From NCBI RefSeq assembly GCF_001463705.1, contig NZ_BBWH01000049.1:1-36495 (forward strand): a DNA stretch of 36,495 bases, written 5' to 3'. A program made the position numbers and the translations under genes. The notes under the pieces are model-generated. The model worked only from the letters and a program-made list of their open reading frames with translations, did no database searches and was not told the DNA's origin. Positions 24,265-31,609 of this stretch are shown here, piece after piece. The stretch comes from Aureimonas sp. AU12 (GTDB taxonomy: Bacteria; Pseudomonadota; Alphaproteobacteria; Rhizobiales; Rhizobiaceae). The number at the start of each line of letters is the position of its first letter. Within the stretch, counting starts at the first letter, position 1.

Positions 24265-25014
24265 TCAGCCGCTGACCATCAGCTTGACCACCTCGTCATG
24301 CGTCGTGTCGGCGATGCGCCGCTCGCCCGCCATCACGCCGCGGCGCATGACCACGATGCGGTCGGACACAGCAAAAATGTCCTGCAGGTTGTGCGAGATG
24401 AAGATGATGCCGCGCCCCTGGGCCTTCAACTGATGGATCAGCGAGATCACCTTGCGCTGCTCGGGCACGCCGAGGGCCGCGGTCGGCTCGTCCATGATGA
24501 GCAGCCGGGCGTTCCAGTAGACCGCGCGACCGATCGCCACCGCCTGCCGCTGCCCGCCCGAGAAGTTCGAAACGGGGGCATCCATGCGCGAGACGTGGAA
24601 GTCGAGTAGCGCCATCGTGTCGCGCGCCGCCTCGGCCATCTTGCGCCGGTCGAGCACCGGCAGGAAGCCGAACTTGCGCCGCATCGGCTCGCGTCCGAGG
24701 AAGATGTTGGCGCCGATCGTCAGGTTGTCGGCGAGCGCGAGGTCCTGGTAGATCGTCTCGATGCCGCTGGCGCGCGCCTCCTGGGGCGTGGCGAAGCTCA
24801 CCGGCCGCCCCTCAAGCCGGATCTCGCCGGCGGTCGGCCGGAAGACGCCCGAGATCGACTTGATGAAGGTCGTCTTGCCGGCGCCGTTGTCGCCGGCGAG
24901 TGCCACGACCTCACCGGGCCGGATGCTCAGCGAGAAGTCGTTGAGCGCGCGGATGGCGCCGAAATGCTTGGAGAGGTTGGAGACTTCGAGGATCGGCGGC
25001 GCCGTTTCACTCAT
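24265..25014 (-). CDS. CUT2 sugar ABC transporter ATP-binding protein (FrcA-like, single domain)
   Basis: A 249-residue ATPase with one nucleotide-binding domain, unlike the duplicated 500-residue RbsA/XylG type, as in the rhizobial fructose importer FrcA. Walker A is GDNGAGKTT at 41-49, the Q-loop region IETIYQDLALADNLTIG is typical of CUT2, signature FSGGQRQAVAIGRA, Walker B LLIMDEPTAALG and switch His in IFISHNL. GGAGGA lies 7 nt before the ATG at 25014; the GTG at 25020 is too close to it. The start overlaps the permease stop by 8 bases, so they are coupled. The single domain must homodimerise. It energises the permease and binding protein encoded just upstream. Confidence 0.93.
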   Translation of the reverse strand: MSETAPPILEVSNLSKHFGAIRALNDFSLSIRPGEVVALAGDNGAGKTTFIKSISGVFRPTAGEIRLEGRPVSFATPQEARASGIETIYQDLALADNLTIGANIFLGREPMRRKFGFLPVLDRRKMAEAARDTMALLDFHVSRMDAPVSNFSGGQRQAVAIGRAVYWNARLLIMDEPTAALGVPEQRKVISLIHQLKAQGRGIIFISHNLQDIFAVSDRIVVMRRGVMAGERRIADTTHDEVVKLMVSG

Positions 25015-26086
25015 CGACACGTCCTCCGGTGAAACGGCGCTGGGCCTGGTCGATCAGGACCGAGATGATGATGACGATGCCGACGCTGATGAACTGCCAG
25101 AAGGGCTCGACGTTCACGAACACCAGTCCGTACTGGATAACGGCGATGACGAAGGCGCCCGCGACGGTGCCGAGGATCGTGCCGGACCCGCCGAAGAGGC
25201 TAGCGCCGCCGATGACGACGGCCGCGACACTGTCGAGCAGCAGCGGCTCGCCCGCCTGCGCCGCGCCGGCATTGAAGCGGGCGGAATAGAGGACGCCCGC
25301 CAGACCGGCGCAGCAGGCCGTCAGCACGTAGAGTCGCAGCAGGTGCCACTTGATGTCGATGCCCGAGCGCCGGGCGGCCTGGATGTTGGCGCCGATCGCA
25401 TAGTTGTGCTGGCCGAAGCGCGTCTGGCTCAAGAGGTAGTGCATGGCCAGGACGAAGATCGCGGTGAGCACGACGACGATGGGAATGCCCATCAGGCGCC
25501 CGTTGCCGATCGTGGCGAAGAAGCCGTTGGAGACGGGAACGGTGGTGCCGCCCGCCAGCAGGAAGGCGACGCCGCGCGCCACGCCGAACATGCCGAGCGT
25601 GCCGATGAAGGGCGGCACGCGCAGGCGCGACACCAGAAGGCCGTTGATCAGGCCGGGGATCGCGGCCGCCAAGATCGCGACCATCGCGCCGAACAGCACC
25701 GCCGCCGGCAGGCCCATCCCCGGCGTCGCCCAGTTGATCGCATGGGCCGCGACCACGGCGGCGAGGCCCATGATGAAGCCCATCGACAGGTCGATGCCGC
25801 CGGAGATGATGACGAAGGTCTGTCCGGTCGCGAGCAGCAGCGGCGCCACCGCGAAGATGGCGATCGACTGGATGTTGAACGAGTTGAAGATGAAGGTGCC
25901 GCCGAACTCGCTGCGCGCCCAGATCTCGAAGCCGAGGATGAGGGCGGCGAGGAACAGCCAGGCCCGCAGGTCCGCGATCCTGTGGAGGATCGACTTGCTG
26001 CGGTCGGCATGGTCGGCCTGCGGCCTGTCATGGGACACCTCACCGGGCGGCCCTTCGGCCGCGGTTCTGGTCGCGCTGCTTGTCAT
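25007..26086 (-). CDS. CUT2 sugar ABC transporter permease (RbsC/FrcC-like)
   Basis: Inner-membrane permease of 359 residues with about ten hydrophobic segments. The N-terminus is a 40-residue hydrophilic extension. The family core includes TGQTFVIISGGIDLSMG near 88-104, NGLLVSRLRVPPFIGTLGM near 147 and AVVIGGASLFGGSGTILGTVAGA near 290. These are typical of BPD_transp_2 permeases for ribose, fructose, xylose or inositol. It lies 108 bases after the binding-protein gene, separated by a strong stem-loop, and overlaps the ATPase gene by 8 bases. GGTGA precedes the ATG at 26086. Confidence 0.93.
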   Translation of the reverse strand: MTSSATRTAAEGPPGEVSHDRPQADHADRSKSILHRIADLRAWLFLAALILGFEIWARSEFGGTFIFNSFNIQSIAIFAVAPLLLATGQTFVIISGGIDLSMGFIMGLAAVVAAHAINWATPGMGLPAAVLFGAMVAILAAAIPGLINGLLVSRLRVPPFIGTLGMFGVARGVAFLLAGGTTVPVSNGFFATIGNGRLMGIPIVVVLTAIFVLAMHYLLSQTRFGQHNYAIGANIQAARRSGIDIKWHLLRLYVLTACCAGLAGVLYSARFNAGAAQAGEPLLLDSVAAVVIGGASLFGGSGTILGTVAGAFVIAVIQYGLVFVNVEPFWQFISVGIVIIISVLIDQAQRRFTGGRVDE

Positions 26087-26160
26087 GAGGTCACCCGCAC
26101 GGCGAGATCGGAGCCTTCGTCCGACGTCGCGCTGATGGAACGGAAATGAGCGAATGGGGC

Positions 26161-26185
26161 GGCTCCCGGCGCTGGTCCGGGAGCC
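26161..26185 (-). promoter_or_regulatory. Intercistronic stem-loop between binding protein and permease genes
   Basis: A perfect 9-bp stem GGCTCCCGG (26161-26169) / CCGGGAGCC (26177-26185) with a 7-base loop begins 9 nt after the binding-protein stop codon. No T-tract follows. Stem-loops at this place in importer operons are known to protect the upstream mRNA and raise binding-protein levels over the membrane parts; that role is inferred here. Confidence 0.6.
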
Positions 26186-26194
26186 CGTGGCCGC

Positions 26195-27193
26195 CTATTC
26201 GGCGTAGACGTACTTCACGACGTTCGGATCCGTGATGTTGGTCTTGTCGATCACGGTGAAGCCGGTGCCGATCGCGACCGGGACGGACTGGCCCGTCAGG
26301 TGGGCATAGGCCGAGACGACGCCGTAATAGCCGATCTCGGCGGGATGCTGCGCGATCGCGGCATCGACGAGGCCGGACTTGATGTTGTCGACGATCGAGC
26401 CGGGTGCGTCGAAGGCAACGACCTTGACGTTGCCGGACTGTCCAGCCTGGCTGACGCCGTTGCCGGCGCCCAGCGCTGAGAAGAGGTTGGCGCCGAACAC
26501 GCCCTTCAGGTCGGAGTTGCGGGCGTAGACGGCCTGCAGCTGGCTCGCGGCCCGGTTGGCGTCGTTCTCGTTGTACTGTGTCTCGAGCACGGTGATGGCG
26601 GGGAAATTCTCCGCGAGTTCCGCCTTGAACCCGGCTTCGCGCTGGTCGGTGGTCGAGATGCCCGGCTTGACGTTGGAGACGTAGACCTTGCCGCCGCCCT
26701 CGCCAATGGCCGTCGCCAGCGCGCGCGCCGCCATGCGGCCGCCCAGCACGTTGTCGGAGGCGATGTAACTGACGGGGAAGTCGGCGTTGCCCGCGCCCGT
26801 CTGGTACTTCCCATCCCCGATAAACGTGTCCACGGTGATCACCGCGATGCCGGCTTCCGAGGCGCGGCGCAGCGGCTCGACGAGCTGCGTCGTGTCGGTC
26901 GGGGCGATCAGGATCGCATCCGGTTGGCGCGCGATCGTCGCGTCGAGAACGGGAACCTGCAGGACCGGATTAAACTCCGGCGCGCCCTGAAACACGAGGG
27001 TGACGCCGAGCGCGTCGGCCGCGGCCTGGGCGCCCTTGCGCATGGTGATGTAGAAGGCGTCGGTGGTCAGGCCCGGAATGAGGGCGACCGTGTAGGCCTT
27101 CTTGTCCTGCGCATGGCCGGGCACGGCCGAGAGGCCGATGGCTCCGCCAAGGGCCAGTGCGGCCACGGTCTTCAAGATGCTACGGCGCTGCAT
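26195..27193 (-). CDS. Periplasmic sugar-binding protein of a CUT2 ABC importer
   Basis: Secreted binding protein of 332 residues, Peripla_BP_4 family. The signal peptide covers about 1-29 (MQRRSILKTV, hydrophobic core, VPGHAQ). The mature part has VALIPGLTTDAFYITMRKGA, DAILIAPTDTTQL, GIAVITVDTFIGDG, SYIASDNVLGGRMAA and GVFGANLFSALG, all in the places seen in ribose/fructose-type binding proteins. The Arg/Asp residues that would hold a pyranose are present, but the exact sugar cannot be read. GGAGG lies 7 nt before the ATG at 27193. It is the first structural gene of the importer operon, 205 bases after the SorC-type regulator gene, with a candidate operator between them. Confidence 0.93.
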   Translation of the reverse strand: MQRRSILKTVAALALGGAIGLSAVPGHAQDKKAYTVALIPGLTTDAFYITMRKGAQAAADALGVTLVFQGAPEFNPVLQVPVLDATIARQPDAILIAPTDTTQLVEPLRRASEAGIAVITVDTFIGDGKYQTGAGNADFPVSYIASDNVLGGRMAARALATAIGEGGGKVYVSNVKPGISTTDQREAGFKAELAENFPAITVLETQYNENDANRAASQLQAVYARNSDLKGVFGANLFSALGAGNGVSQAGQSGNVKVVAFDAPGSIVDNIKSGLVDAAIAQHPAEIGYYGVVSAYAHLTGQSVPVAIGTGFTVIDKTNITDPNVVKYVYAE

Positions 27194-27333
27194 GTGATCT
27201 CCTCCCGAGACGGGCCGTTTTTCGGTACGCGCTCCCACACGTTTGCCACCGATGGAGAGGTCCCGGCGGGATCTCCAAGCCCAACGCCGTCATGCTCGTC
27301 CGGCATCGCGGTCGCCGTCAAGAGAATTATTCC

Positions 27334-27347
27334 TGGAATTTGTTGCA
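27334..27347. promoter_or_regulatory. Candidate SorC operator TGGAA-TTTG-TTGCA
   Basis: A 14-bp imperfect inverted repeat in the gap between the regulator gene and the sugar-binding-protein gene. The wider 14-mer AATTTGTTGCAGAG (27337-27350) matches AATTCCTTGCAGAG at 28331-28344 in 12 of 14 bases. Recurrence on both sides of the regulator gene suggests it is the site of that regulator. Confidence 0.5.
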
Positions 27348-27398
27348 GAGCGGCCCCCCGGCGGGGCGGTTTTTGCCCCGTCCGGCGATCGAGGGCGC

Positions 27399-28283
27399 TC
27401 ATCCCTCGTCGAGAATGGCGCTCGCGGTCCGCGTGTCCGTTGCCAGCGCCGAGATCAGGCCCGCCCGCGCCGCGCCCCGAATCGCCCCCGCCTTGGCCTC
27501 GCCCATCGCGACGCCGACCACCAGCGGCGCCCGCTGGAGCTGGTCGCGCGACATGGCGATCATGCGGCGCTCTCCCTCCCATTCGACGGGCTGACCGTCG
27601 CCGTCGAAATAGTGACGGATCACGTCGCCGGCGGCTTCGCCGAGCGCGCGCTCGTCCGGCGTCGAGGCGCTGGCATAGGGCGAGTTCGGCAGGCGCGGAA
27701 GGCCGACGCCGACCAGCGCGACGTCGACCCGGTCCCAGAGTGCGACGCCGTCGCGGATCGCGGGATCGGCGAGGAACGCCTCGCGCGAGACGGCCGACGG
27801 GAGATAGGGCGCGTGGACGAAATGCGGGCTGCCGCCGGTGCTCGCGGCCGCGGCCCGGACGAATTCGTTGACCTGAAAATGCGGCGCATGCTGCTGCATG
27901 CCGCCGGTCGCGGGGACGGTCAGGATTCCCGCCAGCTCCGGCAACCCGGCCTCGACCACGGCGCGCACAGCGCGTCCCCAGCCGATCGCCAGCACCGCGC
28001 CGGGCTTGAGGGCGGCTTGCCTCAAAAGCTCGCCCACCGGCGCCGCCAGCGCCTCGGGCGCACCGGCCGACGGCGTCTCCACCACCGCCGCAGCCTTGAG
28101 GCCAAGCCGCTCGCAGAGCGCCTGCACGAGGTCTTCGGAGGTCAGAAGGTCCCGCACCTCGATGCGCACGATCCCCTCGGCTCGGGCGCGCTGCAGCAGG
28201 CGCGAGATCGTCGCCGTCGAGAGCGAGAGCCGCCTGGCGATGTCCACCTGGCTCAGATCGGCCTCGTAGTGGAGCTTGGCCAC
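27399..28283 (-). CDS. SorC-type sugar-binding transcriptional regulator
   Basis: A sugar-responsive DNA-binding protein of about 294 residues. The helix-turn-helix is at 5-40 (EADLSQVDIARRLSLSTATISRLLQRA). The C-terminal SorC/DeoR-like effector domain covers about 60-290 (GWGRAVRAVVEAG, DVALVGVGLP, VGVAMGEAKAGAIRGAARAG, SALATDTRTASAIL), which binds a phosphorylated sugar in characterised members. The GTG at 28283 has no ribosome site and cuts into the usual N-terminal helix: the residues upstream in frame read LLHTVAKLHYE, like other family members. A CTG at 28325, 8 nt after AAGGA, would restore it, giving 308 residues. The regulator lies between the importer and the divergent aldolase/kinase genes, and probably controls both in response to a pathway sugar phosphate. 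Confidence 0.9.
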   Translation of the reverse strand: MAKLHYEADLSQVDIARRLSLSTATISRLLQRARAEGIVRIEVRDLLTSEDLVQALCERLGLKAAAVVETPSAGAPEALAAPVGELLRQAALKPGAVLAIGWGRAVRAVVEAGLPELAGILTVPATGGMQQHAPHFQVNEFVRAAAASTGGSPHFVHAPYLPSAVSREAFLADPAIRDGVALWDRVDVALVGVGLPRLPNSPYASASTPDERALGEAAGDVIRHYFDGDGQPVEWEGERRMIAMSRDQLQRAPLVVGVAMGEAKAGAIRGAARAGLISALATDTRTASAILDEG

Positions 28284-28326
28284 GGTGTGCAGGAGCGTTC
28301 GGGACGGAGCGGGACCGATGGCCAGT

Positions 28327-28356
28327 TTGCAATTCCTTGCAGAGAGATGTTACATA
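28327..28356 (+). promoter_or_regulatory. Candidate promoter of the aldolase-kinase operon
   Basis: TTGCAA (28327-28332) and TACATA (28351-28356) are 18 nt apart, in a local AT-rich stretch about 95 bases upstream of the aldolase start. The -35 box is part of the inverted repeat TGCAA-TTCC-TTGCA, so regulator and polymerase would compete. Confidence 0.45.
28328..28341. promoter_or_regulatory. Candidate SorC operator TGCAA-TTCC-TTGCA
   Basis: A perfect 5-bp inverted repeat with a 4-base spacer in the divergent region between the regulator and the aldolase gene. It shares the TGSAA-N4-TTGCA pattern with 27334-27347. Binding by the SorC-type regulator is inferred. Confidence 0.55.
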
Positions 28357-28449
28357 GCTATGCGAAGCGATTTCGTCCCGGATTCGACCGGATACCGGAG
28401 CGTTCGCACCGACAGGACGACGGGTCGTTCAGGCGAGGAGGAGCACACT

Positions 28450-29364
28450 ATGACGCAGATGACCACGGCGGAACGGCGAGGGTATCACCAGATCTGTAGC
28501 CGCGACGGCGCGATGATGGTGATCGCCTGCGACCAGCGCGGCGGCATGCGCACCCTCCTCGCCAGTGATCCCGCCGAGCAGGCCGCGATCGGCAACGACG
28601 TGCTGGGCGACACCAAGGCCGACATCACGCGCTACCTGGCGAGCGAGGCCGGATGCGTCCTGGTGGATCCGATCTGCGCCGTTCCCCATCTCGTCGACGA
28701 GGGCGTGCTGGCGCGCGACACCGCGCTGCTGATCGGGCTCGACGCCTCGGGCTGGGACACCTCGCCCGAGGGTTACCGCCTGTCCAAGATGGTGGAGGGC
28801 ATCGACGCCCGGCGGGTGCGCGAGCTCGGCGGCACCGGCGGCAAGATCATGGTCTACCTGCGCTCCGACACGCCCGAGGCCAACACGCACAATCTCGCGA
28901 TCCTGCGCGACGTGATCGCGGACTTTGCTCGCGAGGATCTCCTCCTCGTGGTCGAGTTCCTCACCTACGCCCTGGAAGGCGAGGATCCCGACACCTACAA
29001 GGCGAAGATCCCCGACCTGATTCAGGGCGGCTCGCGCCTCTGCCTGGAACTCGGATCCAAAGTCCTGAAGATCCCCTATCCGGGCTCGGATGCCTCCTGC
29101 GCCGAGGTCACGCGCCTGTCGGGCGACGTTCCCTGGGCTGTGCTTTCGGCAGGCGTCGACCACGCGACCTTCCTGGGGCAGGTCGAGAGCGCCATGCGCA
29201 ACGGCGCATCCGGTGTCATCGCCGGACGCTCGCTCTGGAAGGACTGCATCTCGCTCGACCGAGAGACGACGCGCAGCCGGCTCGAGAGCGTGGCGGTGCC
29301 GCGCCTGCGCGAGATCCAGGCGGTGATCGCCCGCTACCGCGCGCCTGCGGCGAAGATCGCCTGA
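28450..29364 (+). CDS. Class I aldolase, tagatose-bisphosphate/sulfofructose-phosphate aldolase (LacD/YihT)-like
   Basis: A 304-residue (beta/alpha)8 aldolase. It has the LacD/YihT landmarks MVIACDQRGGMRTLL at 23-37, CVLVDPICAVPH near 69-80, GGKIMVYLRSD at 130-140, and WAVLSAGVDHATFLGQV near 229-245 followed by GASGVIAGRSLWKD at 252-265. The Schiff-base Lys is probably Lys207 in SKVLKIPYPG. The family cleaves ketohexose bisphosphates or sulfo-sugar phosphates into two three-carbon units. AGGAGG lies 8 nt before the ATG. It is the first gene of a two-gene operon with a fused kinase 7 bases downstream and is divergent from the regulator, so it likely performs the cleavage step for the sugar imported by the adjacent CUT2 system. 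The exact substrate is unknown. Confidence 0.88.
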   Translation: MTQMTTAERRGYHQICSRDGAMMVIACDQRGGMRTLLASDPAEQAAIGNDVLGDTKADITRYLASEAGCVLVDPICAVPHLVDEGVLARDTALLIGLDASGWDTSPEGYRLSKMVEGIDARRVRELGGTGGKIMVYLRSDTPEANTHNLAILRDVIADFAREDLLLVVEFLTYALEGEDPDTYKAKIPDLIQGGSRLCLELGSKVLKIPYPGSDASCAEVTRLSGDVPWAVLSAGVDHATFLGQVESAMRNGASGVIAGRSLWKDCISLDRETTRSRLESVAVPRLREIQAVIARYRAPAAKIA

Positions 29365-29371
29365 GAATCCC

Positions 29372-30880
29372 ATGCCGGCGAGTGCGATCGGTATCGACAT
29401 TGGCGGCACCCACCTGAGGGCCGCCCGGGTCACCCTCGGGGGTGTCATCGAGGCGCGCGCCCGCGCGCCGAGCGCGCGCGATCAGCAGGTGGTGCTCGAT
29501 CGGATCGAGGAGATGATCGCCGAGCTCGACGACGCCTCGGTGGTTCGCATCGGCATCGGCGTTCCCGGACGGGTGGATTTCGAGGCGGGCCGGGTTCTTT
29601 CGGGCGGCTACGTCGATCTCTCCGGGATCGATATCGCCGATCGGCTGACCGGTCGGTTCGGGCGGCCGGTCGTAATCGACAACGACTGCAGCATGGCCCT
29701 CGTGGCCGAGGCGGCGGTGGGCGCCGCGCGCGGCGCACGCCACGTCGTGATGCTGACCATCGGCACCGGCATCGGCGGCGCGGTTCTCGAAGCGGGACGG
29801 CTGGCCCGCGGGCGCGGCGCGGCGGGGCAGCTCGGGCATGTCATCGTCGATCCGGCGGGCCGGCCCTGCCTCTGCGGGCGGTACGGCTGCGTCGAGACGG
29901 TGAGTTCGGGCACGGCGCTCGGCGTCCACATCCGCGAGGCCGGCCTCACGCCGGATGTGACCGCGAGCGAGTTGCTGGCGCGGCGCGCGGCCGGCGACGA
30001 GGCGGCCCGGCACGTGCTGCACGCCTGGGCGGCGCCCCTTCGCCTCGGCATCGACAGCCTCGTCGCCGTTCACGATCCCGAGTTCGTGGTGCTGGGCGGC
30101 GGGCTCGGCGAAGCCGCCTGCGCAGCGCTCGCGGGGATCGAAGCGCCCGCCTCCTGGTATGCAAGCCCCGTGGTGCCGGCCCGGCTCGGCGACGATGCCG
30201 GCGTGATCGGCGCCGCGCTCGCGCTGCCGCCGGCCAAGCGCGCGCCCAAGCGCGTCGTGCTCGTCAACGGCGTGCCCGCCAGCGGCAAGAGCACGGTCGC
30301 CGCAGGTCTCACGCAGGCCACCGGCTGGCCGCGCCTCTCCCTCGACACCGTCAAGACGCCGTTCCTCGAAGAGATCGAGGCCGTCGATCGGCCGTTCAAC
30401 CGCGTGCTCGGCCGCGCCAGCCTCAAGGCGATGTTCGCCATCGTCGCCGAGGCGCCGGCAGGCACCACCTTCGTGCTGGACGCCTGGTTCGGGTTCCAGC
30501 CCCGCCCGCTCGTCCTAGACCTCCTCGCCACGTCCGGCGCCGCCGAGGTGGCCGAGGTCTGGTGCACGGCACCGCCCGCGACGATCGGCGAGCGCTATCT
30601 TCGACGCGTGAGCGCTCGCGCGCCCGGCCATCCCGGAGCGGACTACGTCCCCGAACTCGTCGCCCTGGCGGAGCGCGCCGAACCCGTCGGACTGCATCCC
30701 CCGATCGCGATCGACACACGGCTCCCCCTCGACCTCGATGCGCTGCGCGATGCGCTGGCGCGGGCCTGGGTACCGGTGCCCGACACCGCGCCGGCTGCCG
30801 ATACCGGAAAGCCGGATCCGGCGCGAGCCGACGCCGAAGCTCCGAGCGTCAAGACGACGGCAAGGGACGCAACGGCTTGA
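29372..30880 (+). CDS. Fusion protein: ROK sugar kinase + P-loop kinase
   Basis: A 502-residue two-domain protein. Residues 1-285 are a ROK kinase: phosphate loop GIDIGGTHLRA at 7-17, catalytic Asp105 in VIDNDCSMAL, TIGTGIGG near 129-136, and the ROK zinc site His156 with Cys166, Cys168 and Cys173 (CLCGRYGC). Residues 295-467 are a P-loop NTPase of the AAA_33/gluconokinase-like kind: Walker A GVPASGKST (300-308), LDTVKTPF near 324, DAWFGF near 370 and an Arg-rich lid ERYLRRVSARAPGHPG near 407-422. The tail (468-502) is low-complexity. The frame runs on without interruption. It lies 7 bases after the aldolase. I infer two successive phosphorylations of one sugar, giving the bisphosphate the aldolase would need; the second domain could also act on another substrate. 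Confidence 0.88.
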   Translation: MPASAIGIDIGGTHLRAARVTLGGVIEARARAPSARDQQVVLDRIEEMIAELDDASVVRIGIGVPGRVDFEAGRVLSGGYVDLSGIDIADRLTGRFGRPVVIDNDCSMALVAEAAVGAARGARHVVMLTIGTGIGGAVLEAGRLARGRGAAGQLGHVIVDPAGRPCLCGRYGCVETVSSGTALGVHIREAGLTPDVTASELLARRAAGDEAARHVLHAWAAPLRLGIDSLVAVHDPEFVVLGGGLGEAACAALAGIEAPASWYASPVVPARLGDDAGVIGAALALPPAKRAPKRVVLVNGVPASGKSTVAAGLTQATGWPRLSLDTVKTPFLEEIEAVDRPFNRVLGRASLKAMFAIVAEAPAGTTFVLDAWFGFQPRPLVLDLLATSGAAEVAEVWCTAPPATIGERYLRRVSARAPGHPGADYVPELVALAERAEPVGLHPPIAIDTRLPLDLDALRDALARAWVPVPDTAPAADTGKPDPARADAEAPSVKTTARDATA

Positions 30881-30889
30881 TGGCCTGAC

Positions 30890-30919
30890 GAGGCGGGCGT
30901 CGGGAAGACGCCTGGCCTC
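30890..30919 (+). terminator. Hairpin after the aldolase-kinase operon
   Basis: GAGGC-GG-GCGTC (from 30890) pairs with GACGCC-TG-GCCTC (to 30919), giving an inner stem GGCGTC/GACGCC and an outer stem GAGGC/GCCTC. It begins 10 nt after the stop codon. There is no T-tract. Confidence 0.4.
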
Positions 30920-30999
30920 ATCCGGTCCGCTGGAAAGCCTGTCGACGATCCGGCGCAACTGGTCCTGCGGTCAAGACCCATCGATCTGATCGAGGCTTC

Positions 31000-31318
31000 G
31001 TGACGAGACTGCGGATGCGCGACCTGATCTGGCCAATGGACTCGCAGATGGAATGCCTGCGCCCGTTCGTACCCCACGAGCCACGGCAAGATCGGCGACG
31101 GCATCCATGCGGCCGCTCTCCGAAACGACCCGACCGGAGGCGCAAGAGTCACTCGCCGACGGCGGATCAGACGCCGACCCATTCGCGACGCGCTGCAGGC
31201 GAAAGGCACCCAGCCGACGTCACTGATCGCCACTCCCAGAACGACCCCATCCAGTTCGACAAGCACCGCCATAAGCGCCGCAACGCCATCGAAATCATGG
31301 TCTGTCGAATGAGGGACA
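31000..31318 (+). pseudogene. Decayed IS5-family transposase remnant
   Basis: Two blocks match IS5-family transposases: the N-terminus MRDLIWPMDSQMECLRPF (31015-31068), followed after a frameshift by SHGK, and a late block IRDALQAKGTQPTSLI, then in another frame NDPIQFDKHRHKRRNAIEI and MVCRMRD (to about 31314). Complete proteins have the same order but with well over 100 residues between the blocks, including the catalytic DDE part, which is missing here. So the copy has a large internal deletion and at least two frameshifts and cannot be active. It ends directly against the tRNA gene at 31321. I saw no clear terminal inverted repeats. The stretch 30920-30999 holds nothing I can name. Confidence 0.75.
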
Positions 31319-31320
31319 GT

Positions 31321-31396
31321 TGGTGGGCCCGGCAGGACTCGAACCTGCAACCAAGCGGTTATGAGCCGCCGGCTCTGACCATTGAGCTACAGGCCC
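31321..31396 (-). tRNA. tRNA with CAT anticodon, most likely tRNA-Ile2
   Basis: A complete 76-nt cloverleaf with encoded CCA. Acceptor stem GGGCCTG / CGGGCCC with one G-T pair, D arm GCTC/GAGC, anticodon arm GGCGG-CTCATAA-CCGCT, T arm GCAGG-TTCGAGT-CCTGC, discriminator A. The anticodon CAT is at 31361-31363. The acceptor and anticodon stems resemble the tRNA-Ile2 whose C34 is changed to lysidine by TilS so that it reads ATA. It lacks initiator features (no C1-A72 mismatch, no GGG/CCC anticodon stem). Elongator tRNA-Met is the alternative. Confidence 0.93.
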
Positions 31397-31609
31397 CACG
31401 GATGGAGCCCTAGCCCAAACATGGGATCACCTCAAGCGCGCCGGCGCGTGCCGTGGCTGGGGCGGTCTTTGCAGGAGGGTTCGCCGGGGGTGCGGGAGGG
31501 CCAAGCCGGTCGTTCGGCGGGGTGCGGATGTGAATGCGGCTCTTCCGGCTTCCGCCGCATTCGTCTGCGATGGATCGATCGTTGCGCCTTCAACGGAGAA
31601 TCATCGCCC

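Noticed and set aside
24761-26149. Long plus-strand frame opposite the CUT2 permease
   Set aside because: It is Asp/Glu/Arg/Gln-rich shadow sequence; the permease and ATPase on the minus strand carry all family motifs.
31000-31413. An open frame of 137 codons reading across the transposase remnant and the tRNA gene
   Set aside because: The frame passes through the tRNA gene on the other strand and joins unrelated pieces; only the transposase-like blocks are meaningful, as a pseudogene.
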